Source: Alteromonas gracilis (GTDB taxonomy: Bacteria > Pseudomonadota > Gammaproteobacteria > Enterobacterales > Alteromonadaceae). From it: a DNA stretch of 64,000 nt. The position numbers and the translations under genes were made by a program. Positions 54,947-64,000 of this stretch are shown here, in pieces. The notes under the pieces were generated by a model that was given only the letters and a program-made list of their open reading frames with translations, did not search any database and was not told where the DNA came from. The stretch spans positions 397,030-461,029 of the forward strand of contig NZ_PVNO01000031.1 of assembly GCF_002993325.1 (NCBI RefSeq), written 5' to 3'. Positions within the stretch are counted from its first letter, which is position 1, and every line of letters starts with the position of its first letter.

Positions 54947-57900
54947 GTGAAAGACTTATTAAAGTTTCTAAAGCAACAAAACAAGACCGAAGAATTCGAT
55001 AATATTCGAATCGGTCTGTCTTCACCTGACATGATTCGTTCATGGTCATTTGGTGAAGTTAAAAAGCCTGAAACAATTAACTACCGTACGTTCAAACCTG
55101 AGCGTGACGGTCTGTTCTGTGCGCGTATCTTTGGTCCGGTTAAAGACTACGAGTGTCTTTGCGGTAAGTACAAGCGCCTTAAGCACCGTGGTGTTATCTG
55201 TGAGAAGTGTGGCGTTGAAGTTACACTGACCAAAGTACGTCGTGAGCGTATGGGTCACATCGAGCTAGCAAGCCCGGTTGCGCATATTTGGTTCCTTAAA
55301 TCACTTCCGTCTCGTATCGGTCTAATGCTTGATATGACGCTTCGTGATATTGAACGTGTTCTTTATTTCGAATCATACGTGGTTACAGAGCCAGGTATGA
55401 CGACGCTTGAACGCAGTCAACTTCTGAACGAAGAAGAATACTTGGATGCACTTGAAGAGCACGGTGATGAGTTTGATGCGAAGATGGGTGCTGAAGCAAT
55501 ATTCGACCTTCTTAAGGCGTTAGACGTGGACGCAGACGTAGCTGCTATGCGTGAAGAGCTGCCTTCAATCAACTCTGAAACTAAGCGTAAGAAAATTACT
55601 AAGCGTCTTAAGTTGCTTGAGTCATTCCAACAGTCTGGTAACAAGCCAGAGTGGATGATAATGACAGTTCTGCCGGTTCTTCCGCCAGACTTACGTCCAC
55701 TAGTACCACTAGATGGCGGCCGTTTTGCAACGTCTGACCTTAACGACCTTTACCGTCGTGTAATTAACCGTAACAACCGTCTTAAGCGTCTTCTAGACCT
55801 TGCTGCTCCAGACATTATCGTACGCAACGAAAAGCGTATGCTTCAAGAGTCTGTTGATGCGCTACTAGATAACGGACGTCGTGGTCGCGCGATTACCGGT
55901 TCTAACAAGCGTCCACTTAAGTCGCTTGCAGACATGATCAAAGGTAAGCAAGGTCGTTTCCGTCAAAACCTTCTTGGTAAGCGTGTTGACTACTCAGGCC
56001 GTTCTGTAATTACCGTTGGTCCAACGCTACGTCTTCACCAGTGTGGTCTTCCTAAGAAGATGGCACTTGAGCTATTTAAACCGTTTATCTACGGTAAGCT
56101 TGAAGCACGTGGTCTTGCGACAACAATCAAAGCAGCTAAGAAGCTTGTAGAGCGCGAAGCTCCGGAGGTTTGGGACGTACTAGACGACGTTATCCGCGAA
56201 CACCCGGTACTACTTAACCGTGCACCTACACTTCACCGTTTGGGTATCCAAGCATTCGAACCAACACTAATCGAAGGTAAAGCGATTCAGCTTCACCCGC
56301 TAGTGTGTGCGGCGTATAACGCTGACTTCGATGGTGACCAAATGGCTGTACACGTTCCGTTGACAATCGAAGCACAGTTAGAAGCACGTGCACTTATGAT
56401 GTCAACGAACAACATTCTGTCACCTGCGAATGGTGAGCCAATCATCGTACCTTCACAGGACGTTGTATTAGGTCTTTACTACCTAACGCGTGACAAAGTA
56501 AACGGCTTAGGCGAAGGCATGGTATTTACCAGCCCGAATGAAGCAGAAAAAGCTTACCGCACAGGTAATGCTGAGCTTCACTCTCGCGTTAAAGTACGTA
56601 TTACTGAATATGACATCGATGAAGATGGCAACAAAACTGAAAAAGTAACGCTAACTGACACTACCGTTGGTCGTGCGATTTTCTCGTTGATCCTTCCAAA
56701 GGGTCTGCCGTTTGAAATCATTAACCAAGCGATGGGCAAGAAGCAAATTTCAAGACTATTGAATGCTTGTTACCGTACGCTAGGTCTGAAAGACACAGTA
56801 ATTGCTGCTGACCAAATCATGTATACTGGTTTCCACTACGCGATGATCGCGGGTGCATCTGTTGGTATCGACGATATGGTTATTCCAGAAGCGAAGAAAG
56901 AGATTATCGACGCGGCGGAAGCAGAAGTTATCGAAATTCAGGAACAGTTCCAAAACGGTCTTGTTACCGCGGGTGAGCGTTACAACAAAGTTATCGATAT
57001 CTGGTCAAATGCCAACGAAAAAGTTGCTAAGGCCATGATGGATAACCTTAAGACTGACATCGTAATTAACCGCGATGGCGAAGAAGAAGAGCAGACATCA
57101 TTTAACTCTGTTTATATGATGGCCGACTCGGGTGCTCGTGGTAGTGCCGCTCAGATTCGTCAGCTTGCAGGTATGCGTGGTCTGATGGCTAAACCAGATG
57201 GCTCAATCATCGAAACCCCAATTACGGCGAACTTCCGTGAAGGTCTGAACGTACTACAGTACTTCATCTCTACTCACGGTGCGCGTAAAGGTCTAGCGGA
57301 TACTGCACTTAAAACGGCTAACTCGGGTTACCTAACCCGTCGTCTAGTAGATGTTGCGCAAGATTTGGTTATCACTAATGACGACTGTGGCACATTCGAA
57401 GGTGTAACAATGACACCGCTAATCGAAGGTGGAGACGTTGTTGAGCCGCTACGTGAGCGTGTACTTGGTCGTGTTGTAGCAGAAGACGTGCTTAAGCCTG
57501 GTACTAACGAAGTACTTGTTGAGCGTAATGTTCTGCTAGACGAAGCACTAGTAGACATGCTTGAAGCTAACTCAATAGACCAAATTCAAGTACGCTCGGT
57601 TATCACCTGTGACAATGACTTCGGCGTATGTGCTAAGTGTTACGGTCGTGACCTTGCACGTGGTCACATGGTGGGAAGCGGCGAATCGGTTGGTGTTATT
57701 GCAGCACAGTCAATCGGTGAACCAGGTACACAGCTTACCATGCGTACATTCCACATCGGTGGTGCGGCATCAAGAGCATCTGCTGAGAACAGCGTACAAG
57801 TTAAGACTGCGGGTAGCCTTAAGCTGCACAACGCGAAATTCGTACGTAACTCTGACAGCAAAGTGGTTATCGTTTCTCGTTCAACAGAACTTACTGTTAT

Positions 57901-59119
57901 CGACGAGCAAGGCCGTGAGAAAGAGCGCTATAAAGTACCTTACGGTGCTGTGCTTAGCGTGGATGACGGTGCATCAATTGCAGCTGGCGACGTTGTTGCT
58001 AACTGGGATCCGCATAGTCACCCAATCATCACTGAACGTGCAGCTAAGATTAGCTTCGCAGACATTGATGACTCTAACACCGAAATGCAGCAAGACGAGC
58101 TTACTGGTTTAACACGTATTGTTGTTAAAGACCTTGCGAAAGTTAACTCTAAAGAGCCTAAGCTAATTCTTGAAAGCGACGAGTTCGGTCTTCAAGAAAT
58201 TCGTCTGCCAAGCTTCACAACAATTGAAGCGAAAGAAGGCAAAGTGGCGAATGAAGGTGACGTGTTAGCACGTATTCCTCAGGAAAGTTCGAAGACTCGT
58301 GATATCACGGGTGGTCTACCGCGCGTTGCGGACTTGTTTGAAGCACGTAAGCCTAAAGAGCCTGCTATTCTTGCAGAAATCTCAGGTACTATTGGCTTCG
58401 GTAAAGAGACCAAAGGTAAGAAGCGTCTTGTGATTACACCTGCTGAGGGGGACGCATACGAAGAGATGATTCCTAAGTGGCGTCAGCTTAACGTATTCGA
58501 AGGTGAGAAAGTGGAAAAAGGCGAAGTTATCGCTGATGGTCCAGAGTCTCCGCACGATATCCTACGGTTACGTGGTATTTCAGCAGTAGCCAACTACATC
58601 GTGAACGAAGTTCAGGAAGTTTATCGTCTACAGGGTGTTAAGATTAACGATAAGCACATCGAAGTAGTTATTCGACAGATGCTACGTAAGTGTGTTATCA
58701 CGCACCCAGGCGATACGCAGTTCCTTGAAGGCGAACAGGTTGAAGTATCGAACGTTAAAGTGGCGAACCGTGAAATTGAAAAACACGGCAAGATCCCAGC
58801 GCAGTATGAAACACAGCTGCTTGGTATCACTAAAGCGTCACTGTCTACTGAGTCATTTATCTCAGCAGCATCGTTCCAAGAAACAACACGTGTTCTAACT
58901 GAAGCTGCGGTTCAAGGTAAAGAAGATGACCTACGCGGTCTGAAAGAAAACGTAATCGTTGGTCGTCTGATTCCAGCAGGTACAGGTTTCGCTTACCATG
59001 AACGCCGTGCACAACGTCGCAAAGAGCAAATCGAAGAAATGTCAGTTTCAGCTGCTGAGGCAGAACAGGCACTAACCGAAGCGCTTAATGCCGGTGCAGA
59101 CGAAGATACTGCCGAATAA
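54947..59119 (+). CDS. rpoC: RNA polymerase beta' subunit
   Basis: 1390-aa subunit. The N-terminal zinc site is '[19 protein letters not shown]'. The catalytic Mg loop is '[13 protein letters not shown]' with three aspartates. The second zinc site includes '[19 protein letters not shown]', and '[13 protein letters not shown]' marks the trigger-loop region. The start is GTG with gggag upstream, giving '[10 protein letters not shown]'. The C-terminal tail is acidic and alanine-rich. Confidence 0.98.
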   Translation: MKDLLKFLKQQNKTEEFDNIRIGLSSPDMIRSWSFGEVKKPETINYRTFKPERDGLFCARIFGPVKDYECLCGKYKRLKHRGVICEKCGVEVTLTKVRRERMGHIELASPVAHIWFLKSLPSRIGLMLDMTLRDIERVLYFESYVVTEPGMTTLERSQLLNEEEYLDALEEHGDEFDAKMGAEAIFDLLKALDVDADVAAMREELPSINSETKRKKITKRLKLLESFQQSGNKPEWMIMTVLPVLPPDLRPLVPLDGGRFATSDLNDLYRRVINRNNRLKRLLDLAAPDIIVRNEKRMLQESVDALLDNGRRGRAITGSNKRPLKSLADMIKGKQGRFRQNLLGKRVDYSGRSVITVGPTLRLHQCGLPKKMALELFKPFIYGKLEARGLATTIKAAKKLVEREAPEVWDVLDDVIREHPVLLNRAPTLHRLGIQAFEPTLIEGKAIQLHPLVCAAYNADFDGDQMAVHVPLTIEAQLEARALMMSTNNILSPANGEPIIVPSQDVVLGLYYLTRDKVNGLGEGMVFTSPNEAEKAYRTGNAELHSRVKVRITEYDIDEDGNKTEKVTLTDTTVGRAIFSLILPKGLPFEIINQAMGKKQISRLLNACYRTLGLKDTVIAADQIMYTGFHYAMIAGASVGIDDMVIPEAKKEIIDAAEAEVIEIQEQFQNGLVTAGERYNKVIDIWSNANEKVAKAMMDNLKTDIVINRDGEEEEQTSFNSVYMMADSGARGSAAQIRQLAGMRGLMAKPDGSIIETPITANFREGLNVLQYFISTHGARKGLADTALKTANSGYLTRRLVDVAQDLVITNDDCGTFEGVTMTPLIEGGDVVEPLRERVLGRVVAEDVLKPGTNEVLVERNVLLDEALVDMLEANSIDQIQVRSVITCDNDFGVCAKCYGRDLARGHMVGSGESVGVIAAQSIGEPGTQLTMRTFHIGGAASRASAENSVQVKTAGSLKLHNAKFVRNSDSKVVIVSRSTELTVIDEQGREKERYKVPYGAVLSVDDGASIAAGDVVANWDPHSHPIITERAAKISFADIDDSNTEMQQDELTGLTRIVVKDLAKVNSKEPKLILESDEFGLQEIRLPSFTTIEAKEGKVANEGDVLARIPQESSKTRDITGGLPRVADLFEARKPKEPAILAEISGTIGFGKETKGKKRLVITPAEGDAYEEMIPKWRQLNVFEGEKVEKGEVIADGPESPHDILRLRGISAVANYIVNEVQEVYRLQGVKINDKHIEVVIRQMLRKCVITHPGDTQFLEGEQVEVSNVKVANREIEKHGKIPAQYETQLLGITKASLSTESFISAASFQETTRVLTEAAVQGKEDDLRGLKENVIVGRLIPAGTGFAYHERRAQRRKEQIEEMSVSAAEAEQALTEALNAGADEDTAE

Positions 59120-59130
59120 GGCAAAGATCA

Positions 59131-59154
59131 TAGGAGTACGTTAACGTACTCCTA
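59131..59154 (+). repeat. 24-bp perfect palindrome after rpoC
   Basis: taggagtacgtt/aacgtactccta is a perfect palindrome 12 bases after the rpoC stop. There is no T-run behind it, so it is more likely an RNA 3'-end stabiliser or processing site, or a protein site, than a terminator. Confidence 0.6.
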
Positions 59155-59245
59155 ACATATTGGCATGTCAGGCTGACAGATTGCAGATAAATTAACTGCT
59201 TAACCTTTGTACACCTTGACAGTCAGGGCGATGATCTTTAATATT

Positions 59246-59301
59246 CCGCGACCCGATTTTGGATAGCCATCAAGTGGCTCGATAAACGGTCGCGGTTTTT
59301 T
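59246..59301 (+). terminator. Terminator of the rpoBC transcript
   Basis: ccgcgacc (59246-59253) pairs with ggtcgcgg (59288-59295), enclosing an inner agcca/tggct stem, with six T at 59296-59301. It separates rpoBC from rpsL. Confidence 0.88.
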
Positions 59302-59321
59302 GTATCAGCGCTCAGTGAATA

Positions 59322-59403
59322 TTGACGAGCACAATGTTCACAAAGTAGAGCGATTAAACATTTAATCGCATTAATATGGACCCAATCATAGTGATTGGGT
59401 TTT
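59322..59403 (+). promoter_or_regulatory. rpsL leader: weak promoter match and attenuator-like hairpin
   Basis: TTGACG (59322-59327) followed after 18 bases by TAGAGC is a possible str promoter, weak at the -10. Then acccaatca/tgattgggt (59380-59388, 59392-59400) makes a 9-bp hairpin followed by tttt, 27 bases before rpsL; it may be an attenuator. Both assignments are tentative. Confidence 0.4.
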
Positions 59404-59429
59404 CGTAGTTTTTAATCAGGAGCTAGTTA

Positions 59430-59804
59430 ATGGCAACAGTTAACCAGTTAGTGCGCAAGCCGCGTAGAAAGCCCGTTGAAAAAAGCAACGTAGCTGCTCT
59501 ACAAGCTTGTCCACAAAGACGTGGTGTATGTACTCGTGTATATACTACTACGCCTAAGAAACCAAACTCTGCACTACGTAAAGTATGTCGTGTACGTCTA
59601 ACTAACGGTTTTGAAGTTTCTTCATATATCGGTGGTGAAGGTCACAACCTACAAGAGCACAGTGTAGTACTTATCCGTGGTGGTCGTGTTAAAGATCTAC
59701 CAGGTGTTCGTTATCACACAGTTCGCGGTACTCTTGACTGCGCAGGTGTAAACGATCGTAAACAAGCCCGTTCTAAGTACGGCGCGAAGAAGCCTAAGTC
59801 ATAA
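59430..59804 (+). CDS. rpsL: 30S ribosomal protein S12
   Basis: 124-aa decoding-centre protein. '[18 protein letters not shown]' contains K43 and '[13 protein letters not shown]' contains K88, the wild-type, streptomycin-sensitive residues. First gene of the str group; rpsG follows after 75 bases. Confidence 0.98.
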   Translation: MATVNQLVRKPRRKPVEKSNVAALQACPQRRGVCTRVYTTTPKKPNSALRKVCRVRLTNGFEVSSYIGGEGHNLQEHSVVLIRGGRVKDLPGVRYHTVRGTLDCAGVNDRKQARSKYGAKKPKS

Positions 59805-59879
59805 CGGTTCTCCGTTAGTAAGGCCAAACTGAAGTTTAAGAGTTTTGGGTTTTCCCTGAATTCATACGGAGAATAGAAG

Positions 59880-60350
59880 ATGCCAAGAAGAAGAGTCGTA
59901 GGTCAACGTAAAATCCTACCAGAGCCAAAATTTGGTTCACAACTGCTTGCGAAATTCATGAATGTCGTAATGCTCGACGGCAAAAAGTCAGTCGCTGAAA
60001 GAATCGTTTACGGTGCGCTTGATATTGTTGCTGAAAAAACCGGCAAAGCACACCTAGATATCTTCGAGGAAGCACTTGATAATATCCGCCCAACAGTAGA
60101 GGTTAAGTCTCGTCGTGTTGGTGGTTCAACTTATCAGGTTCCAGTTGAAGTACGTCCAGTTCGTCGTAACGCGCTAGGTATGCGTTGGATGGTAGAAGCT
60201 GCACGTAAACGTGGCGAAAAGTCTATGGCACAACGCCTAGCGGCTGAGATGTTAGACGCAGCAGACAACAAAGGTTCAGCGGTTAAGAAACGTGAAGACG
60301 TTCACCGTATGGCCGAAGCAAACAAAGCGTTTGCTCATTACCGTTGGTAA
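59880..60350 (+). CDS. rpsG: 30S ribosomal protein S7
   Basis: 156-aa protein that starts assembly of the 30S head and, in E. coli, represses the str operon. Signature '[23 protein letters not shown]' and C-terminal '[19 protein letters not shown]'. fusA begins 27 bases later. Confidence 0.98.
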   Translation: MPRRRVVGQRKILPEPKFGSQLLAKFMNVVMLDGKKSVAERIVYGALDIVAEKTGKAHLDIFEEALDNIRPTVEVKSRRVGGSTYQVPVEVRPVRRNALGMRWMVEAARKRGEKSMAQRLAAEMLDAADNKGSAVKKREDVHRMAEANKAFAHYRW

Positions 60351-60377
60351 TCAACGTAATATAACTGAGAGAGATTT

Positions 60378-62480
60378 ATGCCTCGTAAGACCTCGATTGA
60401 GCGTTATCGCAATATTGGTATTGTGGCTCACGTGGACGCGGGTAAAACCACGACCACAGAGCGTGTTCTGTTTTATACAGGACTGTCTCACAAAATCGGT
60501 GAAGTGCACGATGGTGCTGCTACCATGGACTGGATGGAACAAGAGCAGGAGCGTGGTATTACTATCACGTCTGCTGCGACGACGTGTTTCTGGTCTGGTA
60601 TGGAGCAACAGTTCGAACAACACAGGATCAACATCATCGACACCCCTGGACACGTTGACTTTACTATCGAAGTAGAGCGTTCATTGCGTGTACTAGACGG
60701 TGCCGTAGTTGTATTCTGTGGGTCTTCTGGGGTAGAACCTCAATCAGAGACAGTCTGGCGACAGGCTGACAAATATCAAGTGCCACGCCTTGTGTTCGTT
60801 AATAAGATGGACCGGGCTGGCGCTGATTTTGAACGTGTTGTGGGTCAAATTCGCAAACGTTTAGGCGCAAACTGTGTTCCGATTCAAATCAACATGGGCG
60901 CTGAAGAGAATTTCCATGGCGTCATCGACCTTGTGAAGATGAAAGCCATCAACTGGAATGAAGAAGACATGGGTATGACATTTACCTATGAAGACATTCC
61001 GGCTGAATATCTAGATACCGCTGAACAGTACCGCACCGAGATGATTGAAGCGGCTGCAGAGGCATCTGATGAGTTAATGAACAAATACTTGGAAGGTGAA
61101 GAGCTTTCTGAGGAAGAGATCCGTTTAGGTCTTCGTAAGCGTACGCTGAACAACGAAATTGTTCTTGCCACTTGTGGCAGTGCTTTCAAAAACAAAGGTG
61201 TTCAGGCTGTGCTAGACTCCGTTGTTCATTATCTTCCGTCTCCTACGGAAGTTAAGGCCATCACGGGTGTGCTTGACGATAAAGACGAGACGGAAGCTGA
61301 GCGTCACTCAAGCGACGACGAACCGTTCTCAGCACTAGCATTTAAAATAGCGACCGACCCTTTTGTAGGGACGCTAACGTTCTTCCGTTGCTACTCTGGT
61401 GTAGTCAACACGGGCGACACGGTATATAACCCTGTTAAGGGCAAGCGTGAGCGCTTCGGTCGTATCGTGCAGATGCATGCAAAAGACCGTGAAGAACTTA
61501 AAGAAGTTCGCGCGGGCGATATTGCTGCGGCCATTGGTCTAAAAGATGTAACCACCGGCGATACGCTTTGTGATCCTAATCATGTGATTACACTGGAGCG
61601 TATGGATTTCCCAGAACCGGTAATTTCTATTGCGGTAGAGCCTAAGTCACAAGCTGACCAAGAAAAAATGGGTATGGCCCTAAGTAAGCTTGCGGCAGAA
61701 GATCCGTCGTTTAAAGTTAAGACGGACGACGAGACGGGGCAGACAATTATCTCAGGTATGGGTGAACTTCACCTTGATATCATTGTCGACCGCATGAAGC
61801 GTGAGTTCAAAGTTGAATGTAACGTAGGTAACCCTCAGGTTGCCTATCGCGAAACCCTTCGTAAATCCGTTGAAGTGGAAGGGAAGTTTGTTCGTCAGTC
61901 AGGCGGCCGTGGCCAATTCGGTCATGTTTGGCTACGTATTGAACCTCAGGAAGAGGGTTCAGGCTACGAATTTGTAAACGAAATCGTCGGTGGTGTGGTA
62001 CCAAAAGAGTTCATCCCAGCGGTCGATAAAGGAATTCAGGAGCAGATGCGAAGTGGTGTTCTAGCAGGGTTTCCAGTACTTGATGTAAAGGTAACGTTGT
62101 TCGACGGTTCATATCACGATGTTGACTCTTCTGAAATGGCGTTTAAGATCGCCGGCTCTATGGGTTTCAAAAAAGGCGCCGCAGAAGCAAATCCGGTGTT
62201 GCTTGAACCCACAATGAAAGTTGAAGTAACTACTCCAGAAGACTGGATGGGTGATGTAGTTGGCGATATTAATCGTCGCCGCGGCATGATCGAAGGTATG
62301 GAAGATGGTGTCGCAGGTGTTAAAATAATACGTGCAAAAGTGCCGCTTTCAGAAATGTTTGGCTACGCAACTGATTTGCGTTCACAAACACAAGGTCGTG
62401 CTTCATACTCAATGGAGTTCTTCAATTATTCTGAGGCGCCTAACAATGTGGCGCAGGCTATTATAGAATCTAGAACTTAA
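60378..62480 (+). CDS. fusA: Elongation factor G
   Basis: 700-aa translocase GTPase. G1 '[13 protein letters not shown]', switch II 'DTPGHVDFT' and 'VNKMDRAGA' are present, with domain IV '[16 protein letters not shown]' and '[11 protein letters not shown]'. Length matches standard EF-G. It stands in the classical rpsL-rpsG-fusA-tuf order. A short gtccg/cggac hairpin with tttt (62497-62524) lies between fusA and tuf and may reduce or tune read-through. Confidence 0.97.
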   Translation: MPRKTSIERYRNIGIVAHVDAGKTTTTERVLFYTGLSHKIGEVHDGAATMDWMEQEQERGITITSAATTCFWSGMEQQFEQHRINIIDTPGHVDFTIEVERSLRVLDGAVVVFCGSSGVEPQSETVWRQADKYQVPRLVFVNKMDRAGADFERVVGQIRKRLGANCVPIQINMGAEENFHGVIDLVKMKAINWNEEDMGMTFTYEDIPAEYLDTAEQYRTEMIEAAAEASDELMNKYLEGEELSEEEIRLGLRKRTLNNEIVLATCGSAFKNKGVQAVLDSVVHYLPSPTEVKAITGVLDDKDETEAERHSSDDEPFSALAFKIATDPFVGTLTFFRCYSGVVNTGDTVYNPVKGKRERFGRIVQMHAKDREELKEVRAGDIAAAIGLKDVTTGDTLCDPNHVITLERMDFPEPVISIAVEPKSQADQEKMGMALSKLAAEDPSFKVKTDDETGQTIISGMGELHLDIIVDRMKREFKVECNVGNPQVAYRETLRKSVEVEGKFVRQSGGRGQFGHVWLRIEPQEEGSGYEFVNEIVGGVVPKEFIPAVDKGIQEQMRSGVLAGFPVLDVKVTLFDGSYHDVDSSEMAFKIAGSMGFKKGAAEANPVLLEPTMKVEVTTPEDWMGDVVGDINRRRGMIEGMEDGVAGVKIIRAKVPLSEMFGYATDLRSQTQGRASYSMEFFNYSEAPNNVAQAIIESRT

Positions 62481-62543
62481 TCTAAATGAAGGTTCGGTCC
62501 GGTCTATTGGTGGGTCGGACTTTTAACTTAGGAAACGAGAAAA

Positions 62544-63728
62544 ATGGCAAAAGAAAAGTTTGAACGTACGAAACCCCACGTAAACGTGGGTACAATCGGC
62601 CACGTTGACCACGGTAAAACTACCCTAACTGCAGCTATCACTACAGTTCTTTCTAAAACTTACGGCGGTTCTGCTCAGGCTTTCGATCAAATCGATAACG
62701 CGCCTGAAGAGAAAGCTCGTGGTATCACCATTTCTACTTCACACGTAGAATATGACACTCCTACTCGTCACTACGCGCACGTAGACTGCCCAGGACACGC
62801 TGATTACGTTAAAAACATGATCACTGGTGCTGCTCAGATGGACGGTGGTATCCTAGTAGTAGCTGCGACTGATGGCCCTATGCCACAGACTCGTGAGCAC
62901 ATCCTACTTGGTCGTCAGGTTGGTATTCCTTACATCATCGTATTCATGAACAAGTGTGACATGGTTGATGATGAAGAACTTCTAGAGCTAGTAGAAATGG
63001 AAGTTCGTGAACTTCTTAACGAATACGAATTCCCAGGTGATGACCTACCAGTTATCCAAGGTTCAGCGCTTAAAGCGCTTGAAGGCGACCCAGAGTGGGA
63101 AAAGAAAATTCTTGAGCTTGGTGAAGCGCTTGATTCATACATCCCAGAGCCAGAGCGTGCAATCGACAAGCCGTTCATCCTTCCAATCGAAGACGTATTC
63201 TCAATCTCAGGCCGTGGTACTGTTGTAACTGGTCGTGTTGAGCAAGGTATCGTTAAAGTTGGTGAAGAAGTAGAAATCGTAGGTATCAAAGATACGACTA
63301 AGACGACTTGTACTGGTGTTGAGATGTTCCGTAAGCTTCTTGACGAAGGCCGTGCGGGTGAGAACGTTGGTGTTCTTCTACGTGGTACTAAGCGTGATGA
63401 AGTTGAACGTGGTCAAGTACTAGCTAAGCCTGGTTCAATCACGCCACACGTTAACTTCGAAGCAGAAGTATACGTACTATCTAAAGATGAAGGTGGCCGT
63501 CATACTCCATTCTTCAAAGGCTACCGTCCACAGTTCTACTTCCGTACAACTGACGTAACTGGTGCTGTAGAGCTTCCAGAAGGCGTAGAAATGGTAATGC
63601 CTGGTGACAACCTTAAATTCAAAGTTGAGCTAATTGCTCCGATCGCGATGGAAGAAGGTCTTCGTTTCGCAATCCGTGAAGGTGGTCGTACAGTAGGTGC
63701 TGGTGTTGTATCTAAGATCCTAGACTAA
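62544..63728 (+). CDS. tuf: Elongation factor Tu
   Basis: 394-aa aminoacyl-tRNA-delivering GTPase. G1 '[14 protein letters not shown]', switch I '[16 protein letters not shown]', switch II '[12 protein letters not shown]' and G4 'MNKCDMVDD' are present; the C-terminal barrel ends '[15 protein letters not shown]'. Strongly biased codon use fits high expression. A strong terminator follows. Confidence 0.98.
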   Translation: MAKEKFERTKPHVNVGTIGHVDHGKTTLTAAITTVLSKTYGGSAQAFDQIDNAPEEKARGITISTSHVEYDTPTRHYAHVDCPGHADYVKNMITGAAQMDGGILVVAATDGPMPQTREHILLGRQVGIPYIIVFMNKCDMVDDEELLELVEMEVRELLNEYEFPGDDLPVIQGSALKALEGDPEWEKKILELGEALDSYIPEPERAIDKPFILPIEDVFSISGRGTVVTGRVEQGIVKVGEEVEIVGIKDTTKTTCTGVEMFRKLLDEGRAGENVGVLLRGTKRDEVERGQVLAKPGSITPHVNFEAEVYVLSKDEGGRHTPFFKGYRPQFYFRTTDVTGAVELPEGVEMVMPGDNLKFKVELIAPIAMEEGLRFAIREGGRTVGAGVVSKILD

Positions 63729-63750
63729 TCTAGACTTAGCAACACAAGCC

Positions 63751-63780
63751 AAAAAAGCGCACTTAGGTGCGCTTTTTTTA
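63751..63780 (+). terminator. Terminator after tuf
   Basis: The arm 63751-63762 (run of A then gcgcac) pairs with 63767-63778 (gtgcgc then run of T) around ttag. Twelve-base stem with a T-run, 22 bases after the tuf stop. Confidence 0.95.
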
Positions 63781-63800
63781 TGCCTGCGATTTTTAGGTCG

Positions 63801-63960
63801 GGAGTGAAGCCCCATCAAAAACACGCCGTGAAGCCATCCATGGCGGCTTCGCAGCAGCGTCCCTGCTGCTGAGAGTTTTTGATGGGGCTTTACTCCCTCC
63901 TTGCTTGGCATAGCAAAAAGCTTGGGGAGGAAGGGAGTAATACGCCGTGAGCACATTTCA
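63801..63960. repeat. Structured inverted repeat downstream of tuf
   Basis: gggagtgaagccccatcaaaaac (63801 on) is matched by its near-perfect complement ending at about 63897 (one mismatch in 23). Inside are gaagcc/ggcttc and cagcagc/gctgctg stems. The sequence acgccgtga occurs in the loop (about 63823) and again at about 63942. No credible protein is encoded. It looks like a dispersed intergenic repeat; its right boundary may lie beyond the window. Confidence 0.6.
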
Positions 63961-64000
63961 CCTTTTATGTAAAAGCTCCGACACCGCATACGTGCGGCGT

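Noticed and set aside
57609..58112. Open frame of 167 codons in another frame of rpoC
   Set aside because: Entirely inside rpoC; frame-shadow of highly biased codons.
63720..63989. Open frame of 89 codons on the minus strand after tuf
   Set aside because: It runs through the tuf terminator and the structured inverted repeat; the composition is that of repeat translation, not a protein.

Overview
The window is chromosomal DNA of a marine gammaproteobacterium, most likely Alteromonas or a close relative. This rests on the RpoB/RpoC/EF-Tu/EF-G sequences, on the order tRNA-Trp, secE, nusG, rplKAJL, rpoBC, rpsLG, fusA, tuf, and on Alteromonadales-type accessory genes (amylosucrase, EfpL, lipase with foldase, M13 peptidase). 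Genus-level placement is inference from recognition, not from a database search. No rRNA, CRISPR array, prophage or intact insertion sequence was seen.

Layout. 1-9 kb: a DUF4112 membrane protein, a catabolic-type acetolactate synthase/aldehyde dehydrogenase pair, a DUF2237 protein, an unusual alpha-proteobacterial-type UbiG, a secreted lipase with its foldase, and two overlapping glutathione S-transferases. 9-13 kb: a homocysteine methyltransferase-family protein, a ROK regulator divergent from a PfkB sugar kinase with two palindromic operator candidates between them, and the EF-P paralogue EfpL. 13.2-23.5 kb: the ligase-associated DNA repair set, split in two. Ligase and exonuclease lie on the minus strand, Lhr-type helicase and PdeM on the plus strand, and an outer-membrane barrel, a solute-binding-like protein and a DUF418 protein lie between. 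A 263-bp MITE-like element abuts the ligase stop codon, and a REPIN-like repeat closes the block.

23.5-42.5 kb is housekeeping and metabolism: agmatine to putrescine (aguA, aguB), pterin synthesis (folM, folE), amylosucrase with a divergent MFS carrier, a MscS channel, VOC and aldo/keto reductase enzymes, lipocalin, a tight pyrC/SBP-like/dbpA/ACT operon, a lysoplasmalogenase, an M13 peptidase and an RraA-like protein. 42.8-44.7 kb is an ABC exporter preceded by a structured intergenic region.

44.7-64 kb is the transcription and translation supercluster. tRNA-Trp, secE and nusG form one unit ended by a terminator. A metOD1-like protein and a diguanylate cyclase are inserted where rplK would normally follow. 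rplK then has its own near-consensus promoter with a GC-rich discriminator. An L10-type leader precedes rplJL. rpoBC ends at a terminator, and rpsL, rpsG, fusA and tuf follow. The last 270 bases hold the tuf terminator and a large structured inverted repeat.

Functional links. Amylosucrase would release fructose that the PfkB kinase 15 kb away could phosphorylate. The split repair genes together encode the four activities of the known ligase-associated repair set. The most unexpected arrangement is the second-messenger gene pair placed inside the ribosomal protein/RNA polymerase region.
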